From assembly GCA_020796225.1 (NCBI GenBank), contig CM036767.1, forward strand, positions 10,093,927-10,157,926: a stretch of DNA of 64,000 nt. The letters are read 5' to 3'. Below, piece by piece: positions 21,597-32,497 of this stretch (position 1 is the stretch's first letter; each line of letters starts with the position of its first letter). The stretch is from Arion vulgaris. Lineage: Eukaryota; Mollusca; Gastropoda; Stylommatophora; Arionidae. The notes under the pieces are model-generated. The model was not told the DNA's origin and made no database searches. It was given only the letters and a program-made list of their open reading frames with translations. A program made the translations under genes and the position numbers.

Positions 21597-21665
21597 TAAG
21601 TAATTCAGAATTAACTTGTACATGCTTGTTCGTTTGCTTGTTTAATGGGATTAACGCCTCTTTAA

Positions 21666-21921
21666 TTTCGCCCGAGTGGTTACCGGGGCCCAAATTTGGG
21701 GTGTAAAGAAAGAACCACTGTTACCTGCCATGCATGTCGTAAGAGGTGACAAAGGAGGTTTGGCTGAAATCGCATGTGTCCTAAACATGTGAAGTCATGC
21801 TTTAGGGCCTACAAACCAATGTGCAAAGATACACGTTCTTAGCAAGATCAAACATATCACAAGAGTGATTAAAATTGGTCGTAAGAACGAACGCAAAGAA
21901 GAAGAAGAAGAAGAAGAGGAA
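21666..21921 (+). mobile_element. SINE-A, 10-bp TSD
   Basis: A full-length plus-strand copy from CGCCCGAGTGGTTACCGGGG to a GAA tail. It is flanked by GCCTCTTTAA (21656-21665 and 21922-21931). The host site is itself a repeat, also seen near 48140-48245. Confidence 0.88.
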
Positions 21922-22138
21922 GCCTCTTTAAGCCGAGGCAGATCTTTCAACTGGAGGACAAACCGTAGCCCCTGACAACATAAGGCCGAATAGCTCAGAC
22001 AGGAAAACCAAAATTCCTGTTTAATAGGGGCTGGTTTTTAAACATATTTGATAGAACACAGGAAGATTTGGTATATGTTACACAATTCTACGAGTCCATT
22101 GTTATTTATTGATGAAAATGTTACTAACATTGATATTC

Positions 22139-22215
22139 TTCTTCTTCTTCTTTGCGGAGACATGGCTTGTTGGGCGCAGTGTTACTATTCTTTGCTCTTG
22201 AGCCTCGGTAAACAC
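22139..22215 (-). mobile_element. SINE-B fragment
   Basis: A TCT run, then a short head fragment (GTGTTACTATTCTTTGCTC). The middle of the family is missing, including the core. Just upstream (22025-22125) is a degraded piece of the 7-bp-TSD MITE (GATAGAACACAGG). Confidence 0.5.
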
Positions 22216-23227
22216 AAGTGAGACTCTAACGATTGTAATGGTGGCTCTATATAATTCATGCGTGCTTGATTTACTGATGTGCTGCCAACTAAACGATAGA
22301 ACAGGTCGTGCTTTGCTACCATACACACACACACAAAAAGCAGTTCAGACAAGTTTTGAGTTACAATGTTGTGGTGTATGGCGACGTGTCGTGACGTTGC
22401 AAACTTTGACAACACTTAAACTCCTACCTGCGCACACCTGAGGGGACTCGCCCCTCCTCAAATCTGTCCCGTCACGCTCCACCAATCAACACTAAGGAAT
22501 TTACACCTGTTGCAGACGACCGAACTGAAATGACAAATATTTCTAGCGACCATCTTGGTGAACAATTCAAATTTTACCTTTTATTGTTTACTTAACAAAT
22601 ACCCCTGATAAACACAGAAGGTTTAATCCACTCTTAGGCTACTAATAACCCCCCTACCCCAATAAATCCGATCTAATCCTAGTACTCTAGGACGGTCAAG
22701 AATACTTGCTCAAACTTGTTTCTTAAGGCTTAGAGGCGGAGCTAAAAGTTACTGTTGTAGACAAGTGTTCGTGAATTTGTGGGACCAGATTTGGCGCTCT
22801 AAATACAGTAAAATACTACATGAACACGGGTGGAAAGTTGTGTCAACCAGACGTGCTTATGAGAAGATTCTGTACAGAAAAACACTTGGTTCTACACAGT
22901 CCCTTCAGTGGTTTTAGTTTATCATCGAGTTTGTAGCTGCTCGTTGACACTCAGTGCTTATCAGTAACAAACAAGTGGTTCCGTGTGACAGTGTGTCAAC
23001 AAATATCTCAACGAGTCTAGACAAGTGGGTTATAATTTTAGATCATGTTATCTTTGAAACGGTAGCACTGACATCGAATATAAATACGATCTTTTGATGA
23101 AGTGTTGATCGATCTGATGGAGGTTGATGGTACAGTATTATTTATTCGTCACGTGTTGTGTTTAGTGTAGACCTGTGTTAAGAGTTGATGATTTACTTAT
23201 CAAATAAGAGTGTTTTCATTTCTAAAC
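22216..23227. other. Unique upstream region of the candidate gene
   Basis: About 1 kb with few recognisable repeats, the longest such stretch next to the 23.5-kb exon. It could contain promoter and non-coding exon(s). I see no certain TATA box, donor or start site. Confidence 0.3.
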
Positions 23228-23235
23228 AGGACATC

Positions 23236-23377
23236 TACTTCTTTGCGTTCGTTCTTTACGACCATTTTTAATCACTCTTTGTGATATGTTTGATCTTTGC
23301 CAAGAACGTGTATACGTTGCACATTAGTTTGGTAGGCCCTAAACGCATAGACTTCTACACATTTAGGACACGTGAAG
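23236..23377 (-). mobile_element. SINE-A, 5'-truncated, about 8-bp TSD
   Basis: The 3' 142 bp of the family only, flanked by AGGACATC (23228-23235 and 23378-23385). It stops just short of the core, as expected from incomplete reverse transcription. It lies about 150 bp upstream of the candidate gene exon's acceptor. Confidence 0.8.
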
Positions 23378-23525
23378 AGGACATCATTATTAAGTCAACC
23401 CTGATGATTATGTTCTGTATCCGCTAAGAATGGACCTGGTACCGGGTCTCGTTTAGCTATATATTAGTTTATGTGTCATTTAAAACCCATCAAGTCGACA
23501 AACGGATTTTGTGGTGTTTCTTTAG

Positions 23526-24456
23526 GTGATTAAGTAAGATTTGCCACACTGTGCGCATATTCTTGGCGTGAAAACTTTAACAATGAAGAAACAAGCTGGA
23601 AAACAAAGCGGTAAACGAAGAACATCGACACCTTCAAATAAACATGGAAATAAAATTAGTAAAACATCAAACGTTGAAGAGTTAACAGATGATACTACAA
23701 ACGTCACTGACAACAGCGTTGATAACAATAACAAAACGTGTAATAGTGGAAGATATTACGACCAAGACACATCAGATGGAAATATAAACCAATTAGATCG
23801 TGCAAACTTGAGGTCTGATATTATCAATTCGGAATCTTTTCTTCGCCCTAAAAGTGAAATACTGCAAACTGCACATCTTTATCAGCGACATCTGAGAAAT
23901 GAGACAGAAGAAACAGAACAAAGATTTAATCCAGAGATTCAACAACAGATTTATACACGAGATAGCAGAGGAAAGAATTCTTCAGGATTAGAAGATTCTT
24001 CAAATATCTCCCAATTGTCCACCAGTTACCTTCATCACCAACACTCAACCCTTCAACATGACTACCATTCAAGTGAGAGATCGTCATCACCGCATATTAT
24101 TGCCTCTCACAACGGCTTCATCCCTGGGAACTTTACCTACCTCACCCAGAACGACGCTGTGATCGATCCACACATGTACGTCTCCAGTTCAGATCTCCAT
24201 GAACTAACAGCAACCCGCAGTTCTCAACCTGAAGGGGTTGCCTTAAATCAACAACGGATATCCACAACTCATACATCGTCTACTGGTTCACCAAGTACTG
24301 CACATCATCCTTGCAGTAACCAAGAGTTCAGATCCACATCTATGAATGATCACCATCCAGCTCAACACCTTCTTGATCTGAACACTTCTACCAACCCGAC
24401 ATTTACATCACTTAATAATGCCATTACTGGAAGTGAATCCGTGAAGAACTTTAAAG
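23526..24456 (+). CDS. Candidate host-gene exon with start codon, polar low-complexity protein
   Basis: The open frame starts at ATG 23583 (context AACAATGA). It is the first ATG after an in-frame stop at 23535, and runs 291 codons plus one base to a splice donor, AAAG|GTAACA, at 24456/24457. A pyrimidine-rich stretch ending in AG (23524-23525) gives an acceptor that would place a short 5' UTR in the same exon. The protein begins MKKQAGKQSGKRR (basic), then turns Ser/Thr/Asn/Gln/His-rich. No membrane segment, signal peptide or catalytic motif is visible. Composition suggests a disordered N-terminal region, as in many transcriptional or signalling regulators, but I do not recognise the family. 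Unlike the surrounding frames it has no repeat copy elsewhere in the window and no reverse-transcriptase or transposase signature. The open frame continues past the donor into a 34-bp minisatellite, which I treat as intron. Confidence 0.6.
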
Positions 24457-24464
24457 GTAACATA

Positions 24465-24946
24465 TTAATTCGTTTCTACCTTTTTGTTGGATATACATTC
24501 TTCTTCTTTCTATCTTTTTGTTGGATATACATTGTTCTTCTTTCTATCTTTTTGTTGGATATACATTCTTCTTCTTTCTATCTTTTTGTTGGATATACAT
24601 TCTTTTTTCTATCTTTTGTTGGATATACATTCTTCTTCTTTCTATCTTTTTGTTGGATATACATTCTTCTTCTTTCTATCTTTTTGTTGGATATACATTC
24701 TTCTTCTTTCTATCTTTTTGTTGGATATACATTCTTCTTCTTTCTACCTTTTTGTTGGATAAACATTCTTCTTCTTTCTATCTTTTTGTTGGATAAACAT
24801 TCTTCTTCTTTCTATCTTTTTGTTGGATAAACATTCTTCTTCTTTCTATCTTTTTGTTGGATAAACATTCTTCTTCTTTCTATCTTTTTGTTGGATAAAC
24901 ATTCTTCTTCTTTCTATCTTTTTGTTGGATATACATTCTTCTTCGA
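24465..24946. repeat. 34-bp minisatellite at the start of the putative intron
   Basis: About 14 copies of a 34-bp unit containing CTATCTTTTTGTTGGATAT and CTTCTTCTTT. Copies differ mainly by ATATAC versus ATAAAC and one short deletion near 24600. The unit length is not a multiple of three and lacks stops in the plus-strand frames, so all three read open. This explains long spurious frames here, including the extension of the upstream exon frame. It begins only about 10 bp after the splice donor. Confidence 0.9.
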
Positions 24947-25193
24947 ATGCTTCCTGTTGACCACTTGTTAGCCACTCTGTGTGATTTGTATGTGATTCAA
25001 ACCTAAGAGCGATTGTACATTGTGCCAGCTATGCGCCTACAAGTTGGCTAGCTCATCCGATTTCTACGACGCTTTTTATTTACTACCGTAGCTTCTCTAG
25101 GTCCCTTCCCCAGTCGCTTTTTACGACATGCTTTGTTGGTAGCAGTGTTACTATTCTTTACTCCTCTTGAGAGCCCCACCAACATACAGATGG
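24941..25193 (-). mobile_element. SINE-B in the putative intron
   Basis: A full-length minus-strand copy directly after the 34-bp minisatellite; its GAA tail (TTCTTCTTCG) merges with the array's CTTCTTC. It is followed by LINE L2. Confidence 0.8.
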
Positions 25194-25224
25194 TCCATGG
25201 TATACGGATGATATTTCTGTAAAA

Positions 25225-26470
25225 CTTATATTCAAATACATAATATGATAAGACTAAAAATGATATACCAGGAACAACAGGCAACCATTAAAATAAGAAT
25301 TGAAATAACTGAATGGTTCGAGATTCAAAAGGGGGTACGACAGGGATGTATTTTGTCCCCATACCTATTCAACATATATGCGGAGAACATCATGAGGAAT
25401 GTAAAAGACGATGCCAACTATGTGAATTACAACCCTCTCACTATAGGCAGCAAATTCATACCAGAGTTTAGATACGCAGACGATACAGTATTACTATCCA
25501 CTAGCAGCGTCCGAGTGGTTACCGGGGCCCAAATTTGGGGTGTAAAGAATAGAACCACTGTTACCTGCCCCGCATGTCGTAAGAGACGACTAAGGAGGCT
25601 TAGATGAAATCGGATGCACATGTTCTAAACGTTCAGAAGTCTATGCGTTTAGGGGCCTACCAAACCAATGTGCAAAGTATACACGTTCTTGGTAAAGATC
25701 AAACATATCACAAAGAGTGATTAAAATTAGTCGTAAAGAACGAACGCAAAGAAGAAGAAGGAGACTATCCACTAGCAAAGAAGGTTTGGAAAACCTAATC
25801 ATGACGACCAAGAAACATAGTGAAGACCAACATCTATATTTGAATACACAAAAATAAAAATCATGTAAACTGACAAAGCAAAAGGCTCACCTAACATCCA
25901 AATAAACAATGAAAACTCCAATGTGTAGAGAGCTACGAATATCTGGGCTCAATAATTAACAATAACGGTGACTGCTCCAAATAGATCTCAAGAAGATTGG
26001 CAATAGCAATCAAGAAGTTAAACACAATGAAGAACATGTGGCAAATCACCAGCAAAATACTAAAATTAAAAATATTAAGAGCATGCATTTTCCCAGTGGC
26101 TACTTATGGTTGTGAATCATGGACTATTACACAAAAATTAAGAACGAAAATCCAGTCCTTCGAAACTAAATGATACAGAAAGATCCTACGAATACCATGG
26201 ACAGAAAAAGGAAGAACACTGATGTTCTGAAAGAACTAAATGTTAAAAGAATTGGCTGATAAACAACATACTATACAGAAAATTACATACTTTGGTCACA
26301 TCAAGCGTCACGATGGCCTGGAAAGAACAATATTAGAGGGCAGGGTCCCAGGACGCAGAGGCAGACCAAGAAGAAGATGGCTACAAGATATTAAAGAAAC
26401 CATGAATATGACCATCGACGAAGTGGGTGAACTGGCTAAAACTGGCAAAGAGAGCAACGTCCTATAAAGG
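25225..26470 (+). pseudogene. LINE L2, reverse transcriptase, split by SINE-A
   Basis: The longest LINE remnant in the window. It shows GVRQGCILSPYLFNIYAEN and FRYADDTVLLST (catalytic YADD), then the SINE, then KEGLENLIMTTKKHSEDQH. Further on are CESWTITQKL and FGHIKRHDGLERTILEGRV / GRRGRPRRRWLQDIKETMN. Several stops and frameshifts. It ends with a GATGAT run at about 26480-26495. It lies in the putative intron of the candidate gene. Confidence 0.88.
25507..25763 (+). mobile_element. SINE-A inserted in a reverse-transcriptase frame, 14-bp TSD
   Basis: Flanked by ACTATCCACTAGCA (25493-25506 and 25764-25777). The host is LINE L2, interrupted just after its YADDTVLLST motif. The LINE frame resumes after the second repeat. 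Confidence 0.92.
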
Positions 26471-26494
26471 ATACGCACCTTGATGATGATGATG

Positions 26495-26745
26495 ATTAGT
26501 TTTAGTCGTCGGAACATCATCAACCAATTAGTCCATACTTGCTCCGATCTCCCATCTACTAACGACCCCGGTTCTATGTTGGTTTATTATTCATCTTTGT
26601 CTTACCAGCATATTGCTCTTGTCTAGCTACATCACACTTGACTTGGAATTCTTGTAGTCTGGTTAGTGGTGTAGATTCACCACTATTACTTGAATCATGT
26701 ACACATCCTCTCTCTCTCTCTCTCTCTCTCTAGGGAATGATGTAT
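26495..26745 (-). pseudogene. LINE L11 C-terminal fragment
   Basis: Collinear with 2810-3060 (AATTAGTCCATA, CCGGTTCT.TGTTGGTTTA, TGTAGATTCAC). It ends at a CT microsatellite (26710-26730). Confidence 0.65.
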
Positions 26746-26904
26746 TGAAAAAGAACAATGCAAAGTTAAATTATATTGAATATATGAGAAAAAGTGAGTC
26801 ACAATTTGCCGTTTATATATTGAGGGAAAAACTGTTTATAACACATTGTGACAACATGAAAAATCATTAGTGCACGAATTAAAGAACTACACAAAGAAAC
26901 AATC

Positions 26905-27440
26905 CGTGTCAGCATTGCTTCATGGCGTGGAAGAGTTGCAGCGACACAGAGAGACAATCTATGTCAGCATAGCTTCATGGCATGAAAGAGTTGCAGCAAC
27001 ACAGAGAGGGAATCCGTGTCAGCATAGCTTCATGGCGTGGAAGAGTTGCAGCAACACAGAGAGACAATCTATGTCAGCATAGCTTCATGGCATGAAAGAG
27101 TTGCAGCAACAGAAAGAGACAATCTGTGTTAGCATAGCTTCATTGCATGAAAGAGTTGCAGCGACAGAAAGAGACAATCTGTGTCAGCATAGCTTCATGG
27201 CGTGGAAGAGTTGCAGCGACACAGAGAGACAATCTATGTCAGCATAGCTTCATGGCATGAAAGAGTTGCAGCAACACAGAGAGGGAATCCGTGTCAGCAT
27301 AGCTTCATGGCGTGGAAGAGTTGCAGCGACACAGAGAGACAATCTATGTCAGCATAGCTTCATGGCATGAAAGAGTTGCAGCAACAGAAAGAGACAATCT
27401 GTGTCAGCATAGCTTCATGGCATGGAAGAGTTGCAGTTTT
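26905..27440. repeat. 55-bp minisatellite in the putative intron
   Basis: About ten copies of a 55-bp unit containing AGCATAGCTTCATGGC and GAAGAGTTGCAGC. Unit starts are spaced 55 bp (for example 26966 and 27021). Variants GCATGA/GCGTGG and ACACAGAGAG/ACAGAAAGAG alternate in blocks, which suggests expansion of multi-unit segments. No coding role is inferred. Confidence 0.9.
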
Positions 27441-27555
27441 CTATCTGGAAAGTCATACAGCAATTTTACACGATTTTTCTGAACCGGCGTTGACCATTGT
27501 CCCTTTTATTTATTGCGCCCCATTTAGATCACCCAGTAGAATAAAGACTACACAG

Positions 27556-27782
27556 TGTGCATGTCAGACATAAGCACATCCTGCAGTCATGACCTTCATA
27601 CATACATCAACGAAACGAATCATAGCCTCAAGATCGAAGCTATTGGGAACTCTCGAGGAACTCCAACTGACATGCAGCTTCATAGAAGCAACCCATCTTA
27701 TGATTTAGACCAGCATACGGAACCGAACTCAAAGAAGAAGAAGATCACTCAACAATGGTTTTATGAACATTTTCGCTCTTAA
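27556..27782 (+). CDS. Candidate last coding exon of the 23.5-kb gene
   Basis: The open frame runs to a TAA at 27780-27782. Two acceptors (CACAG|TG after 27555 and GTCAG|AC after 27567) put it in the phase required by the donor at 24456. The joined protein would be about 366 residues. The encoded segment has the same polar Ser/His/Asn/Thr character as the first exon and ends in a lysine run followed by TQQWFYEHFRS. The polypyrimidine tract is weak, so the acceptor is uncertain. The intron would hold only repeats. Alternative: an unrelated chance frame. Confidence 0.35.
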
Positions 27783-28119
27783 CATAGCCCTCACCCCACC
27801 CCTTATGAAATACCTATACCAGGTAGACATGAATCACAAACAGGTAACATTTCACAGATACGTTATTTAATCTATTACCATATCATATCAAGTCACAACT
27901 TCTGAACTGAAATATATTTTCTTTGCTTCGTTTAATAGACGTAGTTCTTTATGTGATTGTCACACCGTTCTCATATTTCCACATTGCAGAGATATTATTG
28001 TTTGTTTTATAGCTTTTAGTTTCTACAGAAAAGTGTTGCAAATCTTTAAAACATTCTTGTCTGACACTTTATCAGTATGTGCTGTTGTTGTACTCCTTTC
28101 TCTGGGGTATGTTCCGATC
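27783..28119. other. Downstream region of the candidate gene, no feature
   Basis: AT-rich. It follows the TAA and precedes LINE L3. No canonical AATAAA was noticed within it. Confidence 0.35.
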
Positions 28120-28675
28120 TAAATTATGATACGAATTGGCAAAGCAACATCAACTTTTAAAAATCTAAATAAATTATGGAACTGCAAGTTGTATAGTATT
28201 AAAACTAAATTACGAATTTTCAATTCAAATGTTGTATCAATCCTAACATATGCCAGCGAGAGTTGGAAAATGACTAAAGATATAGAAAGCAAGTTGAATG
28301 CATTTGAAAATAGATGTCTGTGAAAAATAATGAATATAAAATGGAACGAATTCAGAATAAATGATGAAATCAGAGACATGTCTGGTCAACCACTAGTGAC
28401 AACTGTTATAAGAAAGAGAAGATGGAGATATGTTGGACACACCTTGAGGAGAAATGATCAACGAATATCAAAGCAGGCATTGAAGTGGGATGCAAAGGGT
28501 TCAAGAAAGAGAGGTCGACCTAAGGAGACCCTGAAACGAACTTTGCTGAGAGAGGCAAGAAATATCGGTCTCAGTTCCATGGAGGAGATTGAGCGAGTTG
28601 CCCATGATAGAGCGGTGTGGAGAAATTACTTGCTGGCCCTATGTAACGTATAACGGTACGAGAGGAATTATTATA
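28120..28675 (+). pseudogene. LINE L3 3' fragment, best preserved
   Basis: Two frames joined across one in-frame TGA (28321): LYSIKTKLRIFNSNVVSILT and VVSILTYASESWKM, then WRYVGHTLRRNDQRISKQAL, RKRGRPKETLKRTLLREARN and the C-terminal DRAVWRNYLLALC. It ends with the conserved TATAACGGTACGAGAGGAAT 3' tail and TTATTA repeats. Confidence 0.85.
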
Positions 28676-28734
28676 ATATTTTAATTATATGTTCCGATCT
28701 GTTTCAGCTATTTGTGTGTGTATTCTTTCTAGTG

Positions 28735-29060
28735 TCAGAAACTATCTCTCTCGCGATCACTGCTTAGATTGATGTACCAGACTTCCACATGAATTCTGCT
28801 GTTATTAGGAACTCCGTCCCTCCGTACAGCTTCTCATTTAATTCGATTTTTTCCGGCCAGGTTTCGTTTCTCAGGCCTGCTAGCAATATGCAGTCTTGCA
28901 GTAAGTGCTCTTTCCGTCATGCCCGCAGTGGCACAGGCTAGTTGTGCCAATTTTAAATTTGTTATACAGGTGGTATCCGAGTCTGTTATGGCCGGTACGC
29001 AGGCGGAATATGATAACTTGTTTGCTACGGGACAGGTCATAGTACCCATCTATGGCGCTG
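28735..29060 (-). pseudogene. LINE L7-like C-terminal fragment
   Basis: Minus-strand CITNLKLAQLACATAGMTER-type zinc-knuckle region. After a frameshift comes a tail resembling ETWPEKIELNEKLYG. A short related piece is at 20455-20540. Confidence 0.6.
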
Positions 29061-29344
29061 TGTTGAGGGTGGTCTTGCGACTACTTCTCTCTGTTTCGCC
29101 ATCCGATGGTTGTTTTAGCCTACTCGTCACTGATTTCATAATCAGTCTGTGGGAATCGTCTTCATGCCTTTGCTAGCCTGTCTGCCTTTGCTAGCCTGTC
29201 TCCCTTTCTAGCCTGTCTGCCTCTTTTTTCCCCTTATGTTGCAGGTGATGGGATTCACAGTATGACTTTGCGTCTGAATGAGTTTGTTAGTTCTCAGAGG
29301 ATCGTTTTCTAGTGTCAGAAACTGAAAAGTTGTCAAAGAGATTG

Positions 29345-29825
29345 AACTTTGTAATAAGAATCTCTCTCTTTAGCCTGTTACGCCCTTGGCGTTTAGGCAG
29401 CAACAAACGCACACCATTCTTCCCTGTTCATGGCCTTCCTCTGTATTGTGTTCCAGCTATGATTCATTTCCTTCAGTTCTTGTTCTATCGTTCTCCTCCA
29501 GGTCGTCTTGGGTTTTCCACGCTTTCGCCTACCCTCTGGAGTCCATCTCAGTGCAGTTTTCGTGTCGGAGCCAGTCTCCATGCGCATCACATGTCCAATC
29601 CATCTCCAGCGTCGTCTTCGGATGATAGTGCCCATATTCTCTTGTTGGCATCGTGCAAGCAATTCTTGTTTCGAGATAGTAGTCGACCAGTACACGCGTA
29701 AGATTTTTCGCAGACAAGTTGTATGAAAGGTGGAGAGTCTGGACATATCCTGTTCTGTCATTCTCCAGCATTCCGATCCGTACAGCAATGTTGACAGAGA
29801 GAGAGAATTAGCAATTACTTCCAAT
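29345..29825 (-). pseudogene. LINE L4 3' fragment
   Basis: A 143-residue minus-strand frame: [55 protein letters not shown], then REEWCAFVAA. An uninterrupted reverse-transcriptase C-terminus. It joins the L3 array at 29826. Confidence 0.85.
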
Positions 29826-30330
29826 ATCTTTATTTCTTATTTCTCCAATCTCGTTGGCATATGTTAGAATTGAGACAATATTGACATTTAGTTTCTCTCT
29901 TTCTCTCTCTCTCTCGTTGGCATATGTAGAATTGAGACAATATTGACATTTAGTTTCTCTCTCTCTCTCTCTCTCTCGTTGGCATATGTAGAATTGAGAC
30001 AATATTGACATTTAGTTTCTCTCTCTCTCTCCTCTCTCTGTTGACATATGTTAGAATTGAGACAATATTGACATTTAGTTCTTCTCTTCTCTCTCTCGTT
30101 GGCATATGTTAGAATTGAGACAATATTGACATTTAGTTTCTCTCTCTCTCTCTCTCTCTCTCGAACGTTCCTTTTCTGTCGTGTTTATCATTCTAATTGT
30201 GATATATGCACAGCCTTTGCCAAGAACGCATATTTAGTTCATAAACTATATAACTTGGAGTTCCATATTTTATTGAGATTTTGAACAATCTGATCTTACT
30301 TTGACAATTCCTAGCATAAGTTCTATTTTG
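29826..30330 (-). pseudogene. LINE L3 fragment amplified into an array
   Basis: Minus-strand L3: the non-repeated part (30180-30330) corresponds to WNCKLYS..TKL upstream coding. The repeated part encodes the NVNIVSILTYANE segment five times, separated by CT/GA microsatellite. Confidence 0.75.
29845..30165. repeat. About 60-bp minisatellite, LINE L3-derived
   Basis: Five copies of GGCATATGTTAGAATTGAGA-CAATATTGACATTTAG plus a CT run of variable length (20-28 bp). The copy-number unit contains both a LINE fragment and a microsatellite. Confidence 0.88.
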
Positions 30331-30427
30331 GTATTTCCTGTGCAGTCACAATTGCTACCTAAATAGGTGAACTACTCTTGTTTTTTTCTTCGTTATAGAT
30401 TCCAGTGTTATACCTGCATGATTTGTC

Positions 30428-31053
30428 CACAGCCAGCTCTAAATTAGGTCGTATAACCACAGCCAGCTCTAAATTAGGTCGTATAACCACAGCCAACTCT
30501 AAATACTAAGCCGTATAACTGAAAGGGGAAAACCCCTGATCTAGTTTCTGTTGGGTGGCTGGAATTTGTATATGTTTGATGCCCACCTGCCCAGCGTGTT
30601 TGTAGCGCGTTGGACGAAGGGTGACAAGCGCCCTGTGAGCGCGGTTCAATTCCGCGGGTTGGTAGAAAAGCCACAGGTTCTCCAGATTTACGGTGTTCGT
30701 GGCACCGAACCGAAGGGTTACGATGTCCATGTCACCGAGCCGAAGAGTTGAAAGCTCAAGTGCTTCTAGATCGAAAAAAAAAATATATGTTTGAGATATA
30801 TGCAGGATTGTTGCAATTTTACTCAAGTTTATGGTTATTTATTGATGAAAAATATTCATAATATTGATATTCCTTATTGTTAAACTTAACTTGTTGCATA
30901 ATATAACTTCGAGTTAGCATTTTGTGTCGATTTTAAAATTAATTCATCTATATACACCAATACTGGAATGCGAGGTCACGCGACCGGTTGTGGTCTGATT
31001 TCCCATAATTTTTACCTGAGTCTGCCGGCCGTATTAGTTTATAGTTGGCTGTG
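30428..31053. mobile_element. 7-bp-TSD MITE, copy 2, with internal SINE-C
   Basis: The left end is a 30-bp terminal segment repeated three times in tandem (CCACAGCCAGCTCTAAATTA and variants, 30427-30516). The interior is split by SINE-C at 30580-30783. Flanks ATTTGTC (30421-30427) and ACTTGCC (31054-31060) match at 5 of 7 positions, both differences being C/T transitions, consistent with a decayed duplication. Confidence 0.65.
30580..30783 (+). mobile_element. SINE-C, tRNA-derived, 11-bp TSD
   Basis: A 204-bp copy flanked by TATATGTTTGA (30569-30579 and 30784-30794). The head contains an A-box-like TTTGTAGCGCGTTGG and a B-box-like GGTTCAATTCCGC. The body ends in CTCAAGTGCTTCTAGATCG and an A run. 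The host is MITE copy 2. Confidence 0.88.
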
Positions 31054-31195
31054 ACTTGCCATAGGTGTCACCGTTAGATTTGTCTTATCAAAACTTATCT
31101 GCAGTTAAAAAAAAGGAACTTTGATCCTATGGAGAATGAATGAGTTGTATAGTTTCATTGTACATCTTGGTTTCTTTTACTTAACAATGCAGTGA

Positions 31196-31444
31196 AAAAT
31201 GAAAATTTTGGCATATCCTTTTTAGAGGACGTAGCCATCAAGAATAGTAAACGAGTTGTCGTTTTTCTAGGCACCACTTATACTTTCAGTAGTTTTCCAT
31301 TCCTTTCTGAACGGTGAGGTATATTTTTTTACAGTTCGTAAAAATCCAAGGGAACTAATTTTCTTCCAAACTTTCCCGCCGCGGAGTTTGAACCAGGTAC
31401 GCTTCGGTTGGGATCGAGCTCACTAGCGCTAAGCTACAGACGCT
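31196..31444 (-). mobile_element. SINE-D, divergent
   Basis: A minus-strand copy with body motif (read in reverse) GGAATGGAAAACTACTGAAA. The head reads AGCTTAGCGCTAGTGAGCTC with a B-box-like GGTTCAAACTCCG region. Confidence 0.7.
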
Positions 31445-31699
31445 CACAATGCATTATGATCTGTGAAATTCAAATCTTCCAGATGTCTTATTTCTATTCA
31501 ATTGCTGCCGGTTTCACCCTGCAATATTTTTCATCATCCAGTCAATGGTCACTCCAAACAATAACAGAGATAAAAACAATCCTTTCATTACTGCAGTTTC
31601 AACCATAAACCTGTCACTTTGCCCATCATTAGTACGGACTGCACGCCATCATAGAGGCTCTTGATAATGTTTATTAGTTGGACTGATATTCCATGGCAT

Positions 31700-32250
31700 C
31701 TCAAAATATTCCACAGTGGTTTATATGTAGGCTATTGGAAGCTTTTTGGTTAGAACGAGACACTGTGGTCTCAGAGCACACCTCCATAGAATGGGTCTCA
31801 GGCTCGGCTGCCTGTACATGTGGAGCACCAAAGCAGTCCCTAGAACACATCCTGCAAAACTGCCCAGTCGTCTTCTTGCGTTTTTCTTTACGACCAATTT
31901 TAATCACTCTTTGTGATATGTTTGATCTTTGCCAAGAATGTGTATACGTTGCACATTGGTTTGGTAGGCCCCTAAACGCATAGACTTCTACATGTTTAGG
32001 ATACGTGCATCCGATTTCAGCCAAACCTCATTAGTCGTCTCTTACGACATGCATGACAGGTAACTGGTTATATTCTTTACACCCCAAATTTGGGCCCTGG
32101 TAACCACTCGGGTGGATGCCTAGTCTGATCAGTGTGAGAATAGAAATATGACCAACAGAAACAACCCTATAAAATAGACTTATGTGGGACCGGTGAAGAC
32201 CTCAACCGCACCACCCTGTTTATTACACATACTGGAGTAGTCACATATCA
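31700..32250 (+). pseudogene. LINE L7 C-terminal fragment split by SINE-A
   Basis: SAACTCGAPKQSLEHILQNC before the SINE and the continuing LINE end after it (32117-32250, containing ACCGGTGAAGACCTC). The partner copy in reverse is at 36170-36345. Confidence 0.8.
31870..32116 (-). mobile_element. SINE-A inserted in LINE L7
   Basis: A minus-strand copy flanked by TGCCCAGTC (31861-31869) and TGCCTAGTC (32117-32125). The L7 reading continues beyond: LEHILQNCPV lies before it and the downstream L7 segment after it. Confidence 0.85.
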
Positions 32251-32497
32251 GAAAATGATCGCAGAAGAAAAGTGAAGCTTTTTGGGAATCAATAAAAGTT
32301 TGAAAAAAACAGTTGTTACTTCTCAATATGTTCCTCCAAGATAAGTCTTGAAGTAATTATTTGGTCTAAGCAGCTTCCCAGGTCTAACACCAGCTTATTC
32401 TTTCAGGGCCATATCTATATCTTCTTTGATGCTATAGAGAATGATCTGCTAAACGTCTTGGTTATTATTGATAATGAACAGATCCATCTCCAATTGT

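Noticed and set aside
24457..24830. C-terminal extension of the 23.5-kb frame (repeated FYLFVGYTFFFFL, membrane-like)
   Set aside because: It lies beyond a good splice donor and is translated minisatellite; the hydrophobic pattern comes from T-rich repeat units.
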